A stretch of 64,000 nt of DNA from Tetranychus cinnabarinus (lineage: Eukaryota; Arthropoda; Arachnida; Trombidiformes; Tetranychidae): assembly GCA_022266195.1 (NCBI GenBank), contig WHVY01000004.1, positions 9,007,501 to 9,071,500 on the forward strand, read 5' to 3'. Numbering within the stretch: position 1 is the stretch's first letter; every line of letters begins with the position of its first letter. Both the position numbers and the translations under genes were made by a program. Of this stretch, positions 1 through 9,270 are shown one piece after another. The notes under the pieces were generated by a model, which saw only the letters and a program-made list of their open reading frames with translations, was not told where the DNA came from and made no database searches.

Positions 1-510
1 TAAAGCAAAGAAAAAAGATAAAGAATTAATGCTTGTATTAAGAGTGTGATCTGGAGAAGGATGATTAAAAAGCAAAGACAAACATGATGATTGTGTGAGA
101 GAGAAATGAAAAAGAAAGATTAAGAAAGAAAGATGGAGAATGAAAGAGAGGAAAATTCATTCCCATGTAAAGAAGACAACTTGATAGTTATTTTGAGTGC
201 TGAATTTCGCTCTTTCTCCGTTCCCTCTTTTTTCTTTTCTTTTCATCATCTATATAACATCACTCTCTTCAACATCTCTTCTCTCATAATCAAGATCGAT
301 CAAGAAAAATTTTCTTGCTTTACTCGAAATATAATCAAAATTGATCAACAGTTACCAATCCTGACAAGCCAAGTCAATCAATTATTTCAGCTTGTTTTAA
401 TTTGAAGTTGATGATACATTTCAGAAAAGTTTATTATAAAAATTACTTTTAGTGATGCTTTATAAGTTGAAGTCATTTATAATGTAAAAAATAAAATACA
501 GTAAAATAAT
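1..510. other. Intergenic region downstream of G-alpha-i
   Basis: No convincing gene. The first 130 bases are purine-rich. A 90-codon ATG ORF at 133-405 shows no recognisable domain and has the Phe/Ile/Ser-rich make-up expected of AT-rich noncoding DNA. A TTTATT at 430-435, which is AATAAA on the minus strand, lies about 80 bases past the G-alpha-i stop and is a reasonable poly(A) signal for that gene. Confidence 0.6.
430..435 (-). terminator. Candidate poly(A) signal of the G-alpha-i gene
   Basis: AATAAA read on the minus strand, roughly 75-80 nt downstream of the stop codon at 511-513. Position and motif fit a polyadenylation signal; no transcript evidence is available. Confidence 0.45.
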
Positions 511-1828
511 TCAAAAAAGTCCACATTCTTTCAGATTGTTTTTGATAATAACATCAGTGACAGCATCAAAAACAAACTGTATGTTTTTGGTGTCAGTGGC
601 ACAAGTCAAATGAGTATAAATCTCTTTGAAGCCTTTCCTTTTGTTTAGATTTTCAAATTTCATCTGAATGTAAGCAGCAGCTTCCTCGTAATTATTATTT
701 CCTCGATATTCGGGAAAGCAAACAGTCAATGGAGATCTTTTGATTTTTTCAGCAAACAAATCTTTTTTGTTGAGAAACAAGATGATGGCCGTATCAGCAA
801 ACCATTTGTTGTTGCAAATAGAGTCAAACAATTTCATACTTTCAATCATGCGATTCTAGAATCAAGAGAAGAAAACAATGAATTAAAATCATTTGAATTT
901 GAGTTAAATTTTAAACAATCAAAGAGACAACTTACAACTTCTTCATCCTCGGCTAGCATTAAATCATAACCAGCAAGAGAAACACAAAATATGATTGCGG
1001 TAACTCCTTCGAAACAGTGGATCCACTTTTTTCGCTCACTTCGCTGACCCCCAACATCAACCATTTTAAATTTTAACCCTTTGAACGTAAATTGAGTTTC
1101 AACAATTCCAGTGGTAATCACCCGAGTTCTGAGTACATCTTGCTGAGTCGGAATGTAATTTGGTTGAGATATTCGATCCAGTGAGCTGAGATAACTATTA
1201 TTTAAAGAGAAGACATATTTTAGTATTGCATCAATTTTAAAGCTCATAAACTTACTATTTGGCTGAATCGTTGAGCTGATATTCTCGAGATCTCGAGAAA
1301 CACATTTGAACACCATCATCTCGCCAAAGCCGATTCATGATGATTGCCAATTCAGGTGTGATTGTGGCATCTTGAGTTGAAATATATTGCAAGAATTTTC
1401 TTGCATCTTGCTCTCTCTTTAAATCTCCATAGTCAATCTTGAGCATCCTCATAGCTTTGATAATTGCAGCTAAGCTTTGAATTGTATTTGAATGAACAAC
1501 GGATCTGTGCTGAATGCATTCTTCTTGAGTGTAACCTTGTTCATGAATAATCCTCATTTGCTTGGCAATAGTACTCTTGCCAGATTCACCAGCGCCTGTT
1601 GGTAAAAGAAATCAATGAATGCCGGATAAAAGAAACAAAGAGGAAAGAAGAGAAAGGAACTGTACAGAGTAACAGACTTGTTGATTCATGTGAGGTAAAA
1701 TTGTACTCACCTAGAAGCAAAAGTTTAACTTCTTTAGCCTGGTTAACCATTTCATTTCTTAAGTCTCGATCAATTTTACGACTCCGTTCAATGGCAGCCT
1801 TATGTTCAGAACTAATGGCACAACCCAT
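511..1828 (-). CDS. Galphai: Guanine nucleotide-binding protein G(i) subunit alpha, 4 coding exons
   Basis: Exons on the minus strand: 1828-1711, 1595-1256, 1194-936 and 855-511, all with GT-AG borders and consistent phases, giving 353 residues (vertebrate G-alpha-i is 354-355). It is the GTPase alpha subunit of heterotrimeric Gi, acting at the inner plasma membrane, classically to inhibit adenylyl cyclase. Visible: MGC N-terminus (Gly2 myristoylation, Cys3 palmitoylation), P-loop GAGESGKST at about 40-48 formed across intron 1, arginine finger R177 in LRTRV, DVGGQ with catalytic Q203, NKKD at 268-271, TCAT near 323, and C-terminus ECGLF with Cys at -4 (the pertussis-toxin site). PNYIPTQQDV, LAEDEE and KNNLKECGLF favour Gi over Go. 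Oddities: I179 where Gi has Lys, and M-V before DVGGQ as in Gq rather than M-F. A pyrimidine tract ending TTTAAG just before the ATG could be a 5'UTR splice acceptor. Confidence 0.96.
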
Positions 1829-2229
1829 GTTTGATGAGTTATCTTAAAAAAAATAAACAAAATCAGTAAATAAATTAATTAAAGAAATTGAAAACAAGGT
1901 TGAAAAGTTTGACCAAAAACTGGAAGCTAACAAAAAGTTTCTGGTTTCGGAGGCTGGACTTACAATGCGCAAATTTATCAACAAAACTATACAGTAAAAG
2001 TATCCGTAAGTTACTTTTACTGCGCCTCACGAGATTTATATTTTCAAATTGTCAGTTATAACATTCCTATTATTTCATAGACAATGATGATTGCTAAAAA
2101 TTTTACATTACTAATTTTCAATTGACCGATGGAAGTTTTCAGGAATTTTCACAAGTTTTCACTTTCTAGAATTGAAATATCGATGTAAATAAATTTTATT
2201 ATACATGCTAAATTATTATAAGGTCCCTC
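1829..2229. other. Intergenic/5' flank of G-alpha-i
   Basis: AT-rich noncoding sequence between the G-alpha-i start codon and the presumed 5' end of the retrotransposon. It should hold the G-alpha-i 5'UTR and promoter. I see no coding potential and could not fix the retrotransposon boundary or a target-site duplication. Confidence 0.5.
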
Positions 2230-2417
2230 TGTCTGTTTACCTTCTGTTACCAAAAAGTTGTCTTAATTATCTTAAGTGATTTTAATTAATTTTAAGGTGC
2301 AATCGTCAAGATTGTGTTTCTAATCAACACCCTTAAGTGTAAGGAAGTGCTACGAACGCCATTGGCGCGACAAAATAAAGCCCAAAGCGGACAAAATCCA
2401 TCGAGGGTCAAGGAACA

Positions 2418-3542
2418 ATGGGTTCCACGTGTGACTTTGACAAACTGATCCTATCTGATCAAAATCAAGCCAAGAAAAGGCTAGAGGAAAGTAAAAATGA
2501 GATCATCAATGCGGAGGACCCGCTACAAGCCACCAAGGAAATGCTTAATAATCTGTTTGACTCAATGAGTAAAGCCATGAGGCAAGCAGACAAAAAGAAG
2601 TGGGATACATTTATGCCGGTGATAAAGGCCTTCTGTGGTGATATGATTGACAATTGTGCAGCTGCTCCGACTATAGTAAAATGTCAAATGGGTAATGAGA
2701 TATCAATGGCACTGGAAAATGTTATTAAAGAAGTAAATGAAATTAAACAAGAGATTGGAAAAACGCATCATAAACCCCAACAATCTTATGCAGCGGCGGT
2801 TCTCAAGCCAAAACCTAAGAAGTCAGTGTTTTACATAAAAGCCAAAGATGGCAAGGAAGACGGTAAAATATCGGAAAAGGTTACTAAGGTCATTGGCGAT
2901 TGTAAGACACTCAGAGTCACGGACATGGTAAAAGCGGGTAATGCTATCAAGATAACCACCACTCAATCAGATTTTAATGAGATCATTGGAGAGGAACTGA
3001 AAAAAGATGCGGAGCTGAATAGCTTGGAGGTACAAAATGAACACAAAAGAGATCCAATGTTTGAGGTGATAATAAGGAAAGACTCCTTCGAGGAAATTAA
3101 CGATGTGAAGACAAGGAATGGACTGGGAGAAGAGGATGAAATTAAACTAATCATAAGGAATGAATTTAAAGCAAAAAGAGGCACTGAGCTAATCAAATGT
3201 GTCTACAAGACATCACCAAGGACATTCAAGAAACTCAGCAGTTCTGGAATTATCTTTTTTAATGGTGAAGCTGCGAAATTGAGACTCTTCTACTCGCTAC
3301 GAATCTGTACCAATTGTTGGGGAACCGACCACAGGAAACAAAACTGCAAAAACAACAAATACTGTATGGAACATGGAAATTGTAACAATGATCAAGATTG
3401 TGTACAACAAAAAGGGAAGTGTTTACTCTGCCACAAGAATGGACTTAAATTTGATCACAAAACATTGGGAGAAGACTGTCACATGAAGCTGAAGCTGTTA
3501 TCAAAGGAAAGAAAAAGGACAAACTATGGTAATGAACTTTAA
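2418..3542 (+). CDS. LINE ORF1: zinc-knuckle RNA-binding (gag-like) protein
   Basis: 374 codons from ATG to TAA. In LINEs of this type ORF1p coats the element RNA and assists target-primed reverse transcription. The N-terminal third is charged and helix-prone. A CCHC knuckle CTNCWGTDHRKQNC (C-x2-C-x4-H-x4-C) lies at about residues 297-310, followed by a second, less regular Cys/His cluster ending near residue 356. The reading frame ends 16 bases inside ORF2. There are no internal stops or frameshifts. The closest family cannot be named without a search. Confidence 0.88.
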   Translation: MGSTCDFDKLILSDQNQAKKRLEESKNEIINAEDPLQATKEMLNNLFDSMSKAMRQADKKKWDTFMPVIKAFCGDMIDNCAAAPTIVKCQMGNEISMALENVIKEVNEIKQEIGKTHHKPQQSYAAAVLKPKPKKSVFYIKAKDGKEDGKISEKVTKVIGDCKTLRVTDMVKAGNAIKITTTQSDFNEIIGEELKKDAELNSLEVQNEHKRDPMFEVIIRKDSFEEINDVKTRNGLGEEDEIKLIIRNEFKAKRGTELIKCVYKTSPRTFKKLSSSGIIFFNGEAAKLRLFYSLRICTNCWGTDHRKQNCKNNKYCMEHGNCNNDQDCVQQKGKCLLCHKNGLKFDHKTLGEDCHMKLKLLSKERKRTNYGNEL

Positions 3543-6519
3543 AGTAATAAACTTCAACTGTGGGAATGAAATACTGAAAACAAATTGGGTATTAAATGAA
3601 TACATGAAAAATGAAAAAACAGTCCTACTCCTACAAGAGCCAAACAATAAAGTATTGGCCCAAATAGACAGAAAACAACATCACATCAACAACAAAAATA
3701 ATACAGCTACAGTGGTACGAAATGAATGGAAACCAAAAATGGTTAAAGCAAATCAAGCAACAACAACGTTTAGCTTAGACAAAACAAGAATCGCAATCTC
3801 ATCAATCTATCTCTCACCATCGAGACACATGAAGGATATAAGAAAAGATCTAGAGAACCTCGGACAGACGCTAAAATCACTTAGTCATTTACCTCTAATA
3901 CTAGGTGGTGATGCCAATGCAGAACATGAAATGTGGTCCTTCAAAATAAGATCTAACCTACGGGACAGAGGAATAGCAGTTGCAGAGACTCTGAAGATGT
4001 TAGAACTTGAAGCAACATCAAAGCCCAACTGTGATAACTTCACTTACCAAAAAGATGATTGTCACGGATGGCTAGATATTCTTATGTGCTCAGCGCAAAT
4101 GAAAGTAAATGATTTGGATCTATTCTTTCCTTTCAAACATCTTGATCACAAGGTGTTTGAGGTGATCGTCACAATGGATGCAGAACAGGGAAGGAAGAAC
4201 AACAAGGAAACGATCAACGTTACTGATCGTGTAAACTGGCTAAAAGATCTTGGCGAAAGGATTCCCTTGGTGACTGAAATTGAAAACAGCTCAAAAGAAG
4301 AATTGGAAAGATTAGCAAACAAGCTAATAGAGGATACAATCCAAACGAAAGACGAAAATACTTACACAACAACAAAAAGTAATCAAAACAAGGGAAAAAT
4401 GTTTGTTAAAATAATCGCACTGATCAGGAAACTAGATAAGAAAAGGAGGAAAATGGGAAATGAGGCAAGGGATGAAATCATTCATCATCTCAAAAGACAA
4501 CTCAGAGAAAAGATTGATGAAAGAATTAATAAATTTTACACCAACGACGATAAATCGATTAAATGGAAAAGGCTTGAAAAATTGCTCGACATGGAAGAAC
4601 AGGAGACATCATCCCAATTTGAAGCAAATAAGCTGGAAATGATAAATACTCTGAAAGAAGAGTGTGACTCGAGTCAACTCAAAGAACCGACCTTCATGAA
4701 AAATGTCATTGGACCAGTGGTGGAAGATGTAGATGTCGAGGCAGCAGTCAAAGATCTCAACAAAAAAGCAGCTCCTGGAATTGATGGGCTTGAGACAGAA
4801 ATGTTCATTGAATTATTCAACTCAAAAAAGGAAGAACTAACTTGCCTGATCAAGAAACTATGCAAATATTCTCTTTTTCCATCAATGTGGAAAATTTCAA
4901 GAGCGGTAATAATACCAAAAAGTGATGGTATAAGAGCAAGACTGATTCAGGTCTTACCAGCAGTCGCAAGGACGATGGAGATTGTAATAATCAATCATCT
5001 AAACAAGGCAATAAATGAAAGCTTTTACAAAAATCAGTATGCCTATCAAAAGGCTAAGTCATGTACAGATGTAATCACTGACCTGAGGAATTGGATTTGG
5101 AAGGACAAGCCTTTCACGTTGTCCGGATGCGATCAGCTTACTAAGATAGCAATTGTTCTTGCGGACGTCGAATCAGCCTTCGACAAGATCAATCAGAAAG
5201 ATATTATCGAAGCACTGATGACGGCAGGGGTAGATAACAAATGGATAAATCTCATTGTATCATTTCTTATCAACAGAAGAGTTGGAATGAGAGAAAATGG
5301 AAAAATAAGATGTAAAAGGCTTACAACTGGCACTCCGGCTGGTTCAGGACTTGGACCTTACCTCTTCATTGTAGGCTTCCAAAAGAGATTGAACCTAATT
5401 AACGAGATCAAGATTGGAAAAGAACATCATGGCAGACCTGAAGTGCAAATCAAAGCGCTAATGTATGCCGATGATATCATCATGTTGATCAAATCGGGAG
5501 GATCAAAAATATGTACAAATACTCTACAAGCAATGGAAAGAATGAAATCAATTATATCAGGCAATGGCTTGGATATATTACCACAGAAAAGCAAAATAAT
5601 ATCAAGCCAAAAAACAGCTCATTACTTTGCAGAAAGGCAGATAACATCGACAAGAGAAGCGAAGATACTAGGCTGCCACTACGAACATGGAATAAATTCA
5701 ACAAATGTAACAGAAATCTTCAAAGATGCAGAAACTAACATCCATCAAAGGATAAGAAGCGTCAAAATTCTGGCAGCTTTACCCAATAACATAAGAAGAA
5801 GTCTAGACAACGCTTATCTGAGAACGAAGCTATTTACATATGCACCTCTGATAGTCAGACAAGTGTTAAACAACAAAACGCTACAGAAAGAAGGTGAACG
5901 AATATATGGTTATCTGTACAGAGCATCGGGAAGATGGCACAATCAAAGAAAGAGAGAGATTTGGACCTACATATTTGAAGGTGGCTCCTTTCTGTCAAAA
6001 CTTTTGACAATATCTCTGAGATATTTTTACAGAAGAATGGCGAATGGTTCAACTGACGTTGAATTTCAAGAAATATTGACAAAATATCCAGAATTAGGCC
6101 CAAGACCATCAGTCTATCATGAAAATTGGACAGTTGAATACATGATAAAAGGAATTGTTAACGAATATATGGTAAAAAGGTTCTATGACAAATATGGTAA
6201 AAGAGTAACCAACTTCATACCAAAAAATGTCAACAAATGCCTAAAAAGAAAACAATCAAGACTGGACAGATTTATCATAGGAAACTATGACTTTATGTAT
6301 GATCATACAATTCCCTGCAAATGTAAGAAAGGTTCAGCTATACCATGGCACGTTCTAAACTACTGTGAGAACTTTACCAACTGGAAAATGAGACTAAAAC
6401 AGAGATTCACAGGAGATGACACCAACGATGGATGGATGATCGGTAGACTTGATGACCCAAGAGTCAACAAGCTAGTATGGACAATGTGCAAATCGATCGA
6501 GCATGCAAAAACAAAATGA
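3526..6519 (+). CDS. LINE ORF2: endonuclease-reverse transcriptase
   Basis: 997 codons. The N-terminal ~230 residues are an exonuclease-endonuclease-phosphatase domain: LLLQEPNN (catalytic Glu region), GGDANAEHEMW near 127 (Asp/Asn), and LDHKVFEV with the terminal Asp-His. Residues ~410-700 are the reverse transcriptase: KKAAPGIDGLE, IPKSDG, LADVESAFDKI, TPAGSGLGPYLF and YADD at about 647-650. The C-terminus carries CKCKKG...H...C near 930, the CCHC-type motif usual in R1/Jockey/I elements. The first ATG (3526) overlaps ORF1 in another frame; a second ATG two codons later is possible, so translation probably uses re-initiation or frameshifting. The intact frame suggests a recent insertion. 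Confidence 0.96.
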   Translation: MVMNFKVINFNCGNEILKTNWVLNEYMKNEKTVLLLQEPNNKVLAQIDRKQHHINNKNNTATVVRNEWKPKMVKANQATTTFSLDKTRIAISSIYLSPSRHMKDIRKDLENLGQTLKSLSHLPLILGGDANAEHEMWSFKIRSNLRDRGIAVAETLKMLELEATSKPNCDNFTYQKDDCHGWLDILMCSAQMKVNDLDLFFPFKHLDHKVFEVIVTMDAEQGRKNNKETINVTDRVNWLKDLGERIPLVTEIENSSKEELERLANKLIEDTIQTKDENTYTTTKSNQNKGKMFVKIIALIRKLDKKRRKMGNEARDEIIHHLKRQLREKIDERINKFYTNDDKSIKWKRLEKLLDMEEQETSSQFEANKLEMINTLKEECDSSQLKEPTFMKNVIGPVVEDVDVEAAVKDLNKKAAPGIDGLETEMFIELFNSKKEELTCLIKKLCKYSLFPSMWKISRAVIIPKSDGIRARLIQVLPAVARTMEIVIINHLNKAINESFYKNQYAYQKAKSCTDVITDLRNWIWKDKPFTLSGCDQLTKIAIVLADVESAFDKINQKDIIEALMTAGVDNKWINLIVSFLINRRVGMRENGKIRCKRLTTGTPAGSGLGPYLFIVGFQKRLNLINEIKIGKEHHGRPEVQIKALMYADDIIMLIKSGGSKICTNTLQAMERMKSIISGNGLDILPQKSKIISSQKTAHYFAERQITSTREAKILGCHYEHGINSTNVTEIFKDAETNIHQRIRSVKILAALPNNIRRSLDNAYLRTKLFTYAPLIVRQVLNNKTLQKEGERIYGYLYRASGRWHNQRKREIWTYIFEGGSFLSKLLTISLRYFYRRMANGSTDVEFQEILTKYPELGPRPSVYHENWTVEYMIKGIVNEYMVKRFYDKYGKRVTNFIPKNVNKCLKRKQSRLDRFIIGNYDFMYDHTIPCKCKKGSAIPWHVLNYCENFTNWKMRLKQRFTGDDTNDGWMIGRLDDPRVNKLVWTMCKSIEHAKTK

Positions 6520-6809
6520 AAAACTAATACAATAGATTAATAGCTTATTCTTGAATAACCACTCCAACTCCCAACACACCCTCCTTTTTCTTTTCTTACT
6601 AGAACATATATCTAAGAATCCCTTTTTTTCCTCATCATGAAACTGAAACAAAAATTGTAACTGATATTTCAAATTTACCAGAATTATTGTAATATGTAAA
6701 AAACCAATTTGGTGTCTGCGCAACAGCGGACAAAAAATCATTCAATGATGCTTTATTAAAATCTGTTACGCCTTCATGTTGATTGTTTACATTTTTGACT
6801 GTGATCATA
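6520..6809. other. LINE 3' region and TRAPPC4 5' flank
   Basis: AT-rich sequence after the ORF2 stop. It should contain the LINE 3'UTR (to around 6750) and then the short TRAPPC4 promoter/5'UTR. No other gene is seen. Confidence 0.55.
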
Positions 6810-7604
6810 ATGGTAATTTACAGTGTTTTTATGGTTAGTAAGAATGGTGGGCTGATTTATCATTGCGATCACCACCGTGCTGATACAGAAATTGAAAGGA
6901 CGTTCAAATACCCCCTCGATTTGAAACTTTCATGGAGAGACAATCGACTTGTTGTTACATTTGGCCAACATGATGGGATCAAAGGTAAGTAGCTTATGCG
7001 TTAATTATTTTGATTCATGATAATAATTTTGTTTATTTCAATTCAACAGTTGGCTACAGTTTGATGGCTGTCAATGGCGAGCCTGTCGTGAGTCGTAAAC
7101 TCGGGGATAAAGATGTTCTGGAGGATGTTTTGGCGCAAGAATCTCACTACCCTTTAACGTTAAAGTACGTAAAAACTGTTGACTTGTGCAAAAATGTTAA
7201 TTTTTCTTTTATTTACCGACAGGTTTGGAATTGCACCTTTAAGCTCAAATGAGAAAATCGTATTCGCTTCTATGTTTCATTCCATGTGTGCCATTGCCTC
7301 CCTGCAAATCAACCGAAATTGTATCAAAGATCCAAGCAAATCACGCAGCATCGCATCTGGAATTGAGGTTTTGGAGACTGACAATTTTAGGCTCAACTGT
7401 TTTCAAACGTTGACTGGTCTTAAGATTATTGTTATGAGTGATGTGTCTTCTTTTAGTCCACGCAAGGAGGTTCTTTTGCGGAAAATTTATGACCTGTACA
7501 CCGATTATGCATTGAAAAATCCATTTTACTCGTTGGATATGCCGATCAGGTGTGAACTTTTTGATACAAATCTACAATTGCTTCTAGAGCAACGGGAAAT
7601 TTAA
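6810..7604 (+). CDS. TRAPPC4: Trafficking protein particle complex subunit 4 (TRAPPC4/synbindin, yeast Trs23), 3 exons
   Basis: Exons 6810-6984, 7050-7164 and 7223-7604 join in phase to 223 residues (human about 219). TRAPPC4 is a core longin-fold subunit of the TRAPP complexes, which act as Rab1/Ypt1 exchange factors and tethers at the ER-Golgi and Golgi. Recognition: VSKNGGLIY at the N-terminus, YPLDLKL, VTFGQHDGIK, NEKIVFASMFHSMCAIASL, SGIEVLETDNFRL, CFQTLTGLK and NPFYSLDMPIRCELFD, all hallmarks of this protein. I chose the ATG at 6810 because MVIYSVFMVSKNGG aligns with the usual start; an in-frame ATG-like extension to 6783 exists. Compared with vertebrates there is a ~13-residue insertion after SLQ. 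An AATAAA follows at 7637-7642. The gene converges on the array copy that ends at 7759. Confidence 0.96.
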
Positions 7605-7636
7605 TAATTGATTACAATATTAACAAACTTCATTGC

Positions 7637-7642
7637 AATAAA
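7637..7642 (+). terminator. Poly(A) signal of TRAPPC4
   Basis: AATAAA 33 nt after the TAA stop. The same signal is preserved behind the copied last exon at 12586-12591. Confidence 0.6.
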
Positions 7643-8467
7643 GTTATTTTATTATCAAATTATTTCACGCTTGTAAACTGTTATTGGATAAAACCACTTT
7701 TGTCATTTTATTTATTCATTTATTTCAGTTATTGAAAAGACTCTTCTTGTTGGTCCAATCAGCCGCGTGTTCTCAAATAAAGGTTTCTCTGACAAAAAAT
7801 ACGTCTTAATTCTTCGTTTACATATCTTCTCGTATAAAGATCATCACAAATAGAACGGAAATATTTTAGAACATCGAATTGTCTGAGAATCTCATCAAAA
7901 TTACTATAATCTCTTGATGCTTGGATAGCAGACGCAATTTTTGCGTTCAATTTCTCGTTAGTGATGATATCCTTCAACTTGTTAAAGAAACTCTTAGTAT
8001 GCTTATATCGACAGAAATAAAAACTACATTCCCCTTCTGGCACCGAACTTTCAGGTACTAGAAAATAACCAATATATGGATAAACAGCATTATAAGCGAG
8101 ATGAAAACGTCCTTCAGCATTTCTAATTGAATCACAAATCATCTCCTTATTAGGGGAAATATCGGAACTATGAAAAAATTGAAAGGTAGACAATATCTAT
8201 TAATGATGAAGATGAATGAAGATCTGTTAATGATAGAAATGGTAACTTACTCTACAAAGCTGTGAATGTTATAATAATGTGGAGTCTCATCTTCCACCTG
8301 GAAATGATGCAGAAGAATCCCGGTGTTGAATTTACACGGTACTCCAGTAATTGATTCAAGCTGTGATTCCGATTATATGAGATTTGGTTGAGTTATTACT
8401 TAATTTCAGTTAAGTTTAAACTTAACTTACCTGTTTGAATAATTGTCTCGCTTTGTAAATATATTTA

Positions 8468-8795
8468 CATAACTCAGTGCTTGATAACCGCTAGTTATTG
8501 CGACTGATATTTTTGGTTATTAACACTAGTTATTGGAATGGGTTTGTTAACAAACCCATAGAGAGTTAAATGAAATAATTGAATTCAATTTTTGGTTAAA
8601 TCCAACAAATCTTATCAATAAAGAAGAGATAAAAATTTTTAGCCATAAATTGACCAATTGTGTCTTCAGCTTTTACTTTCATTATGTAAGCTTTTTAAAC
8701 AACTCTTGCTCGGTGATATGATAGTGAATACACTCGGGCTTCGCCCTCGTGCATCTAACCATCATATCACCTCGCAATCGTTGTTTAAATATACT
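8468..8795. mobile_element. Insertion with a long imperfect hairpin (MITE-like) inside copy 1
   Basis: About 330 bases absent from exon 2 of every other array copy. Near its right end (about 8690-8790) lies an imperfect inverted repeat of ~50-base arms: AAACAAC, TTGC and GGTGATATGAT recur in reverse complement around a GC-rich loop near CTTCGCCC. No ORF. Flanks match ATATTTA on the left and ATCATTCC on the right, so the junctions can be placed to within a few bases, but no clear target duplication is visible. A non-autonomous hairpin transposon is the simplest reading. Confidence 0.6.
8538..8559. repeat. Perfect 22-bp palindrome
   Basis: Both strands read identically across these 22 bases, centred on the GTTAAC core (half-site ATGGGTTTGTT). 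It lies inside the insertion that splits array copy 1. It may be a terminal or internal feature of that element. Confidence 0.8.
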
Positions 8796-9270
8796 TATTA
8801 TCATTCCAATCAATGACTAAGTCATGATATTCACCTAAAAACTCTACTTTGAATGTTGCTGAAAATGATAAAAAATGCAAAGTATTGAATGGATTATTTC
8901 ATTTGGTAAAATGAACTTACTTTTATCAGAATTATCATTCTGTTGCTCCATTTTAAACAAATAATATCAATATGTAAATGAATCTTGGAATAGTGAACAA
9001 GTGGAAGAACAAGTTGTTCCAACGGAAAACAAAAGTGAAACTGACAAAATTTGAAAAAGTTTTTGTTCCTAACAAAGTATTACTAAGATATTGGCCCAAA
9101 AACAAGTTTCAACCTGAGCAAAGCGCTCTTTTCAAACGAGACGGAAAGAAAACTGAATTCTGTGAAACTGAATGCAATGAAAATGAAAAAAATAATAGAT
9201 TTGTCTAGTTTTATCATTTTATTTATTATTCTATTTTAATTTATTGAAGAGACTTTTCTTGGGGGTTCAA

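Larger units (their letters stand above)
2230..6750 (+). mobile_element. Non-LTR (LINE) retrotransposon, two ORFs, apparently full length
   Basis: A unit with a short 5'UTR (about 2230-2417), ORF1 (2418-3542), an overlapping ORF2 (3526-6519) and a 3' region up to roughly 6750. Both ORFs are uninterrupted. The order ORF1 with zinc knuckles, then AP-type endonuclease, reverse transcriptase and a C-terminal Cys/His motif, without an RNase H that I can recognise, is that of the Jockey/I/R1 group. The exact ends, poly(A) or tail repeat and target-site duplication could not be determined by eye, so the outer coordinates are approximate. It sits between the divergent G-alpha-i and TRAPPC4 genes. Confidence 0.85.
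7759..8951 (-). pseudogene. Array family copy 1, exon 2 interrupted by an insertion
   Basis: Exon 1 is 8951-8921, exon 2 begins at 8857 and ends at 8431, exon 3 is 8360-8251 and exon 4 is 8167-7759. Exon 2 is split by about 330 bases of foreign sequence (roughly 8468-8795). Reading in from exon 1, the frame hits TAA immediately after DWNDNKYI. Without the insert the gene would encode 215 residues in frame, and exon 4 is undamaged, so the break may be recent. All splice sites are preserved. It is the copy next to the true TRAPPC4 gene. A functional product would need an unusual splice around the insertion, which I do not see. Confidence 0.82.

Noticed and set aside
133..405. 90-codon ORF at the left end
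   Set aside because: No domain, and Phe/Ser/Ile composition typical of AT-rich noncoding sequence; nothing to support it as a gene.
8978..9208. Plus-strand ORF containing KLTKFEKVFVPNK, recurring near each array copy (also 14879-15112, 16856-17272, 20685-20945)
   Set aside because: Copies differ by one-base indels and in-frame stops, and the segment lies just upstream of minus-strand ATGs. It is the shared upstream block, not a coding exon.
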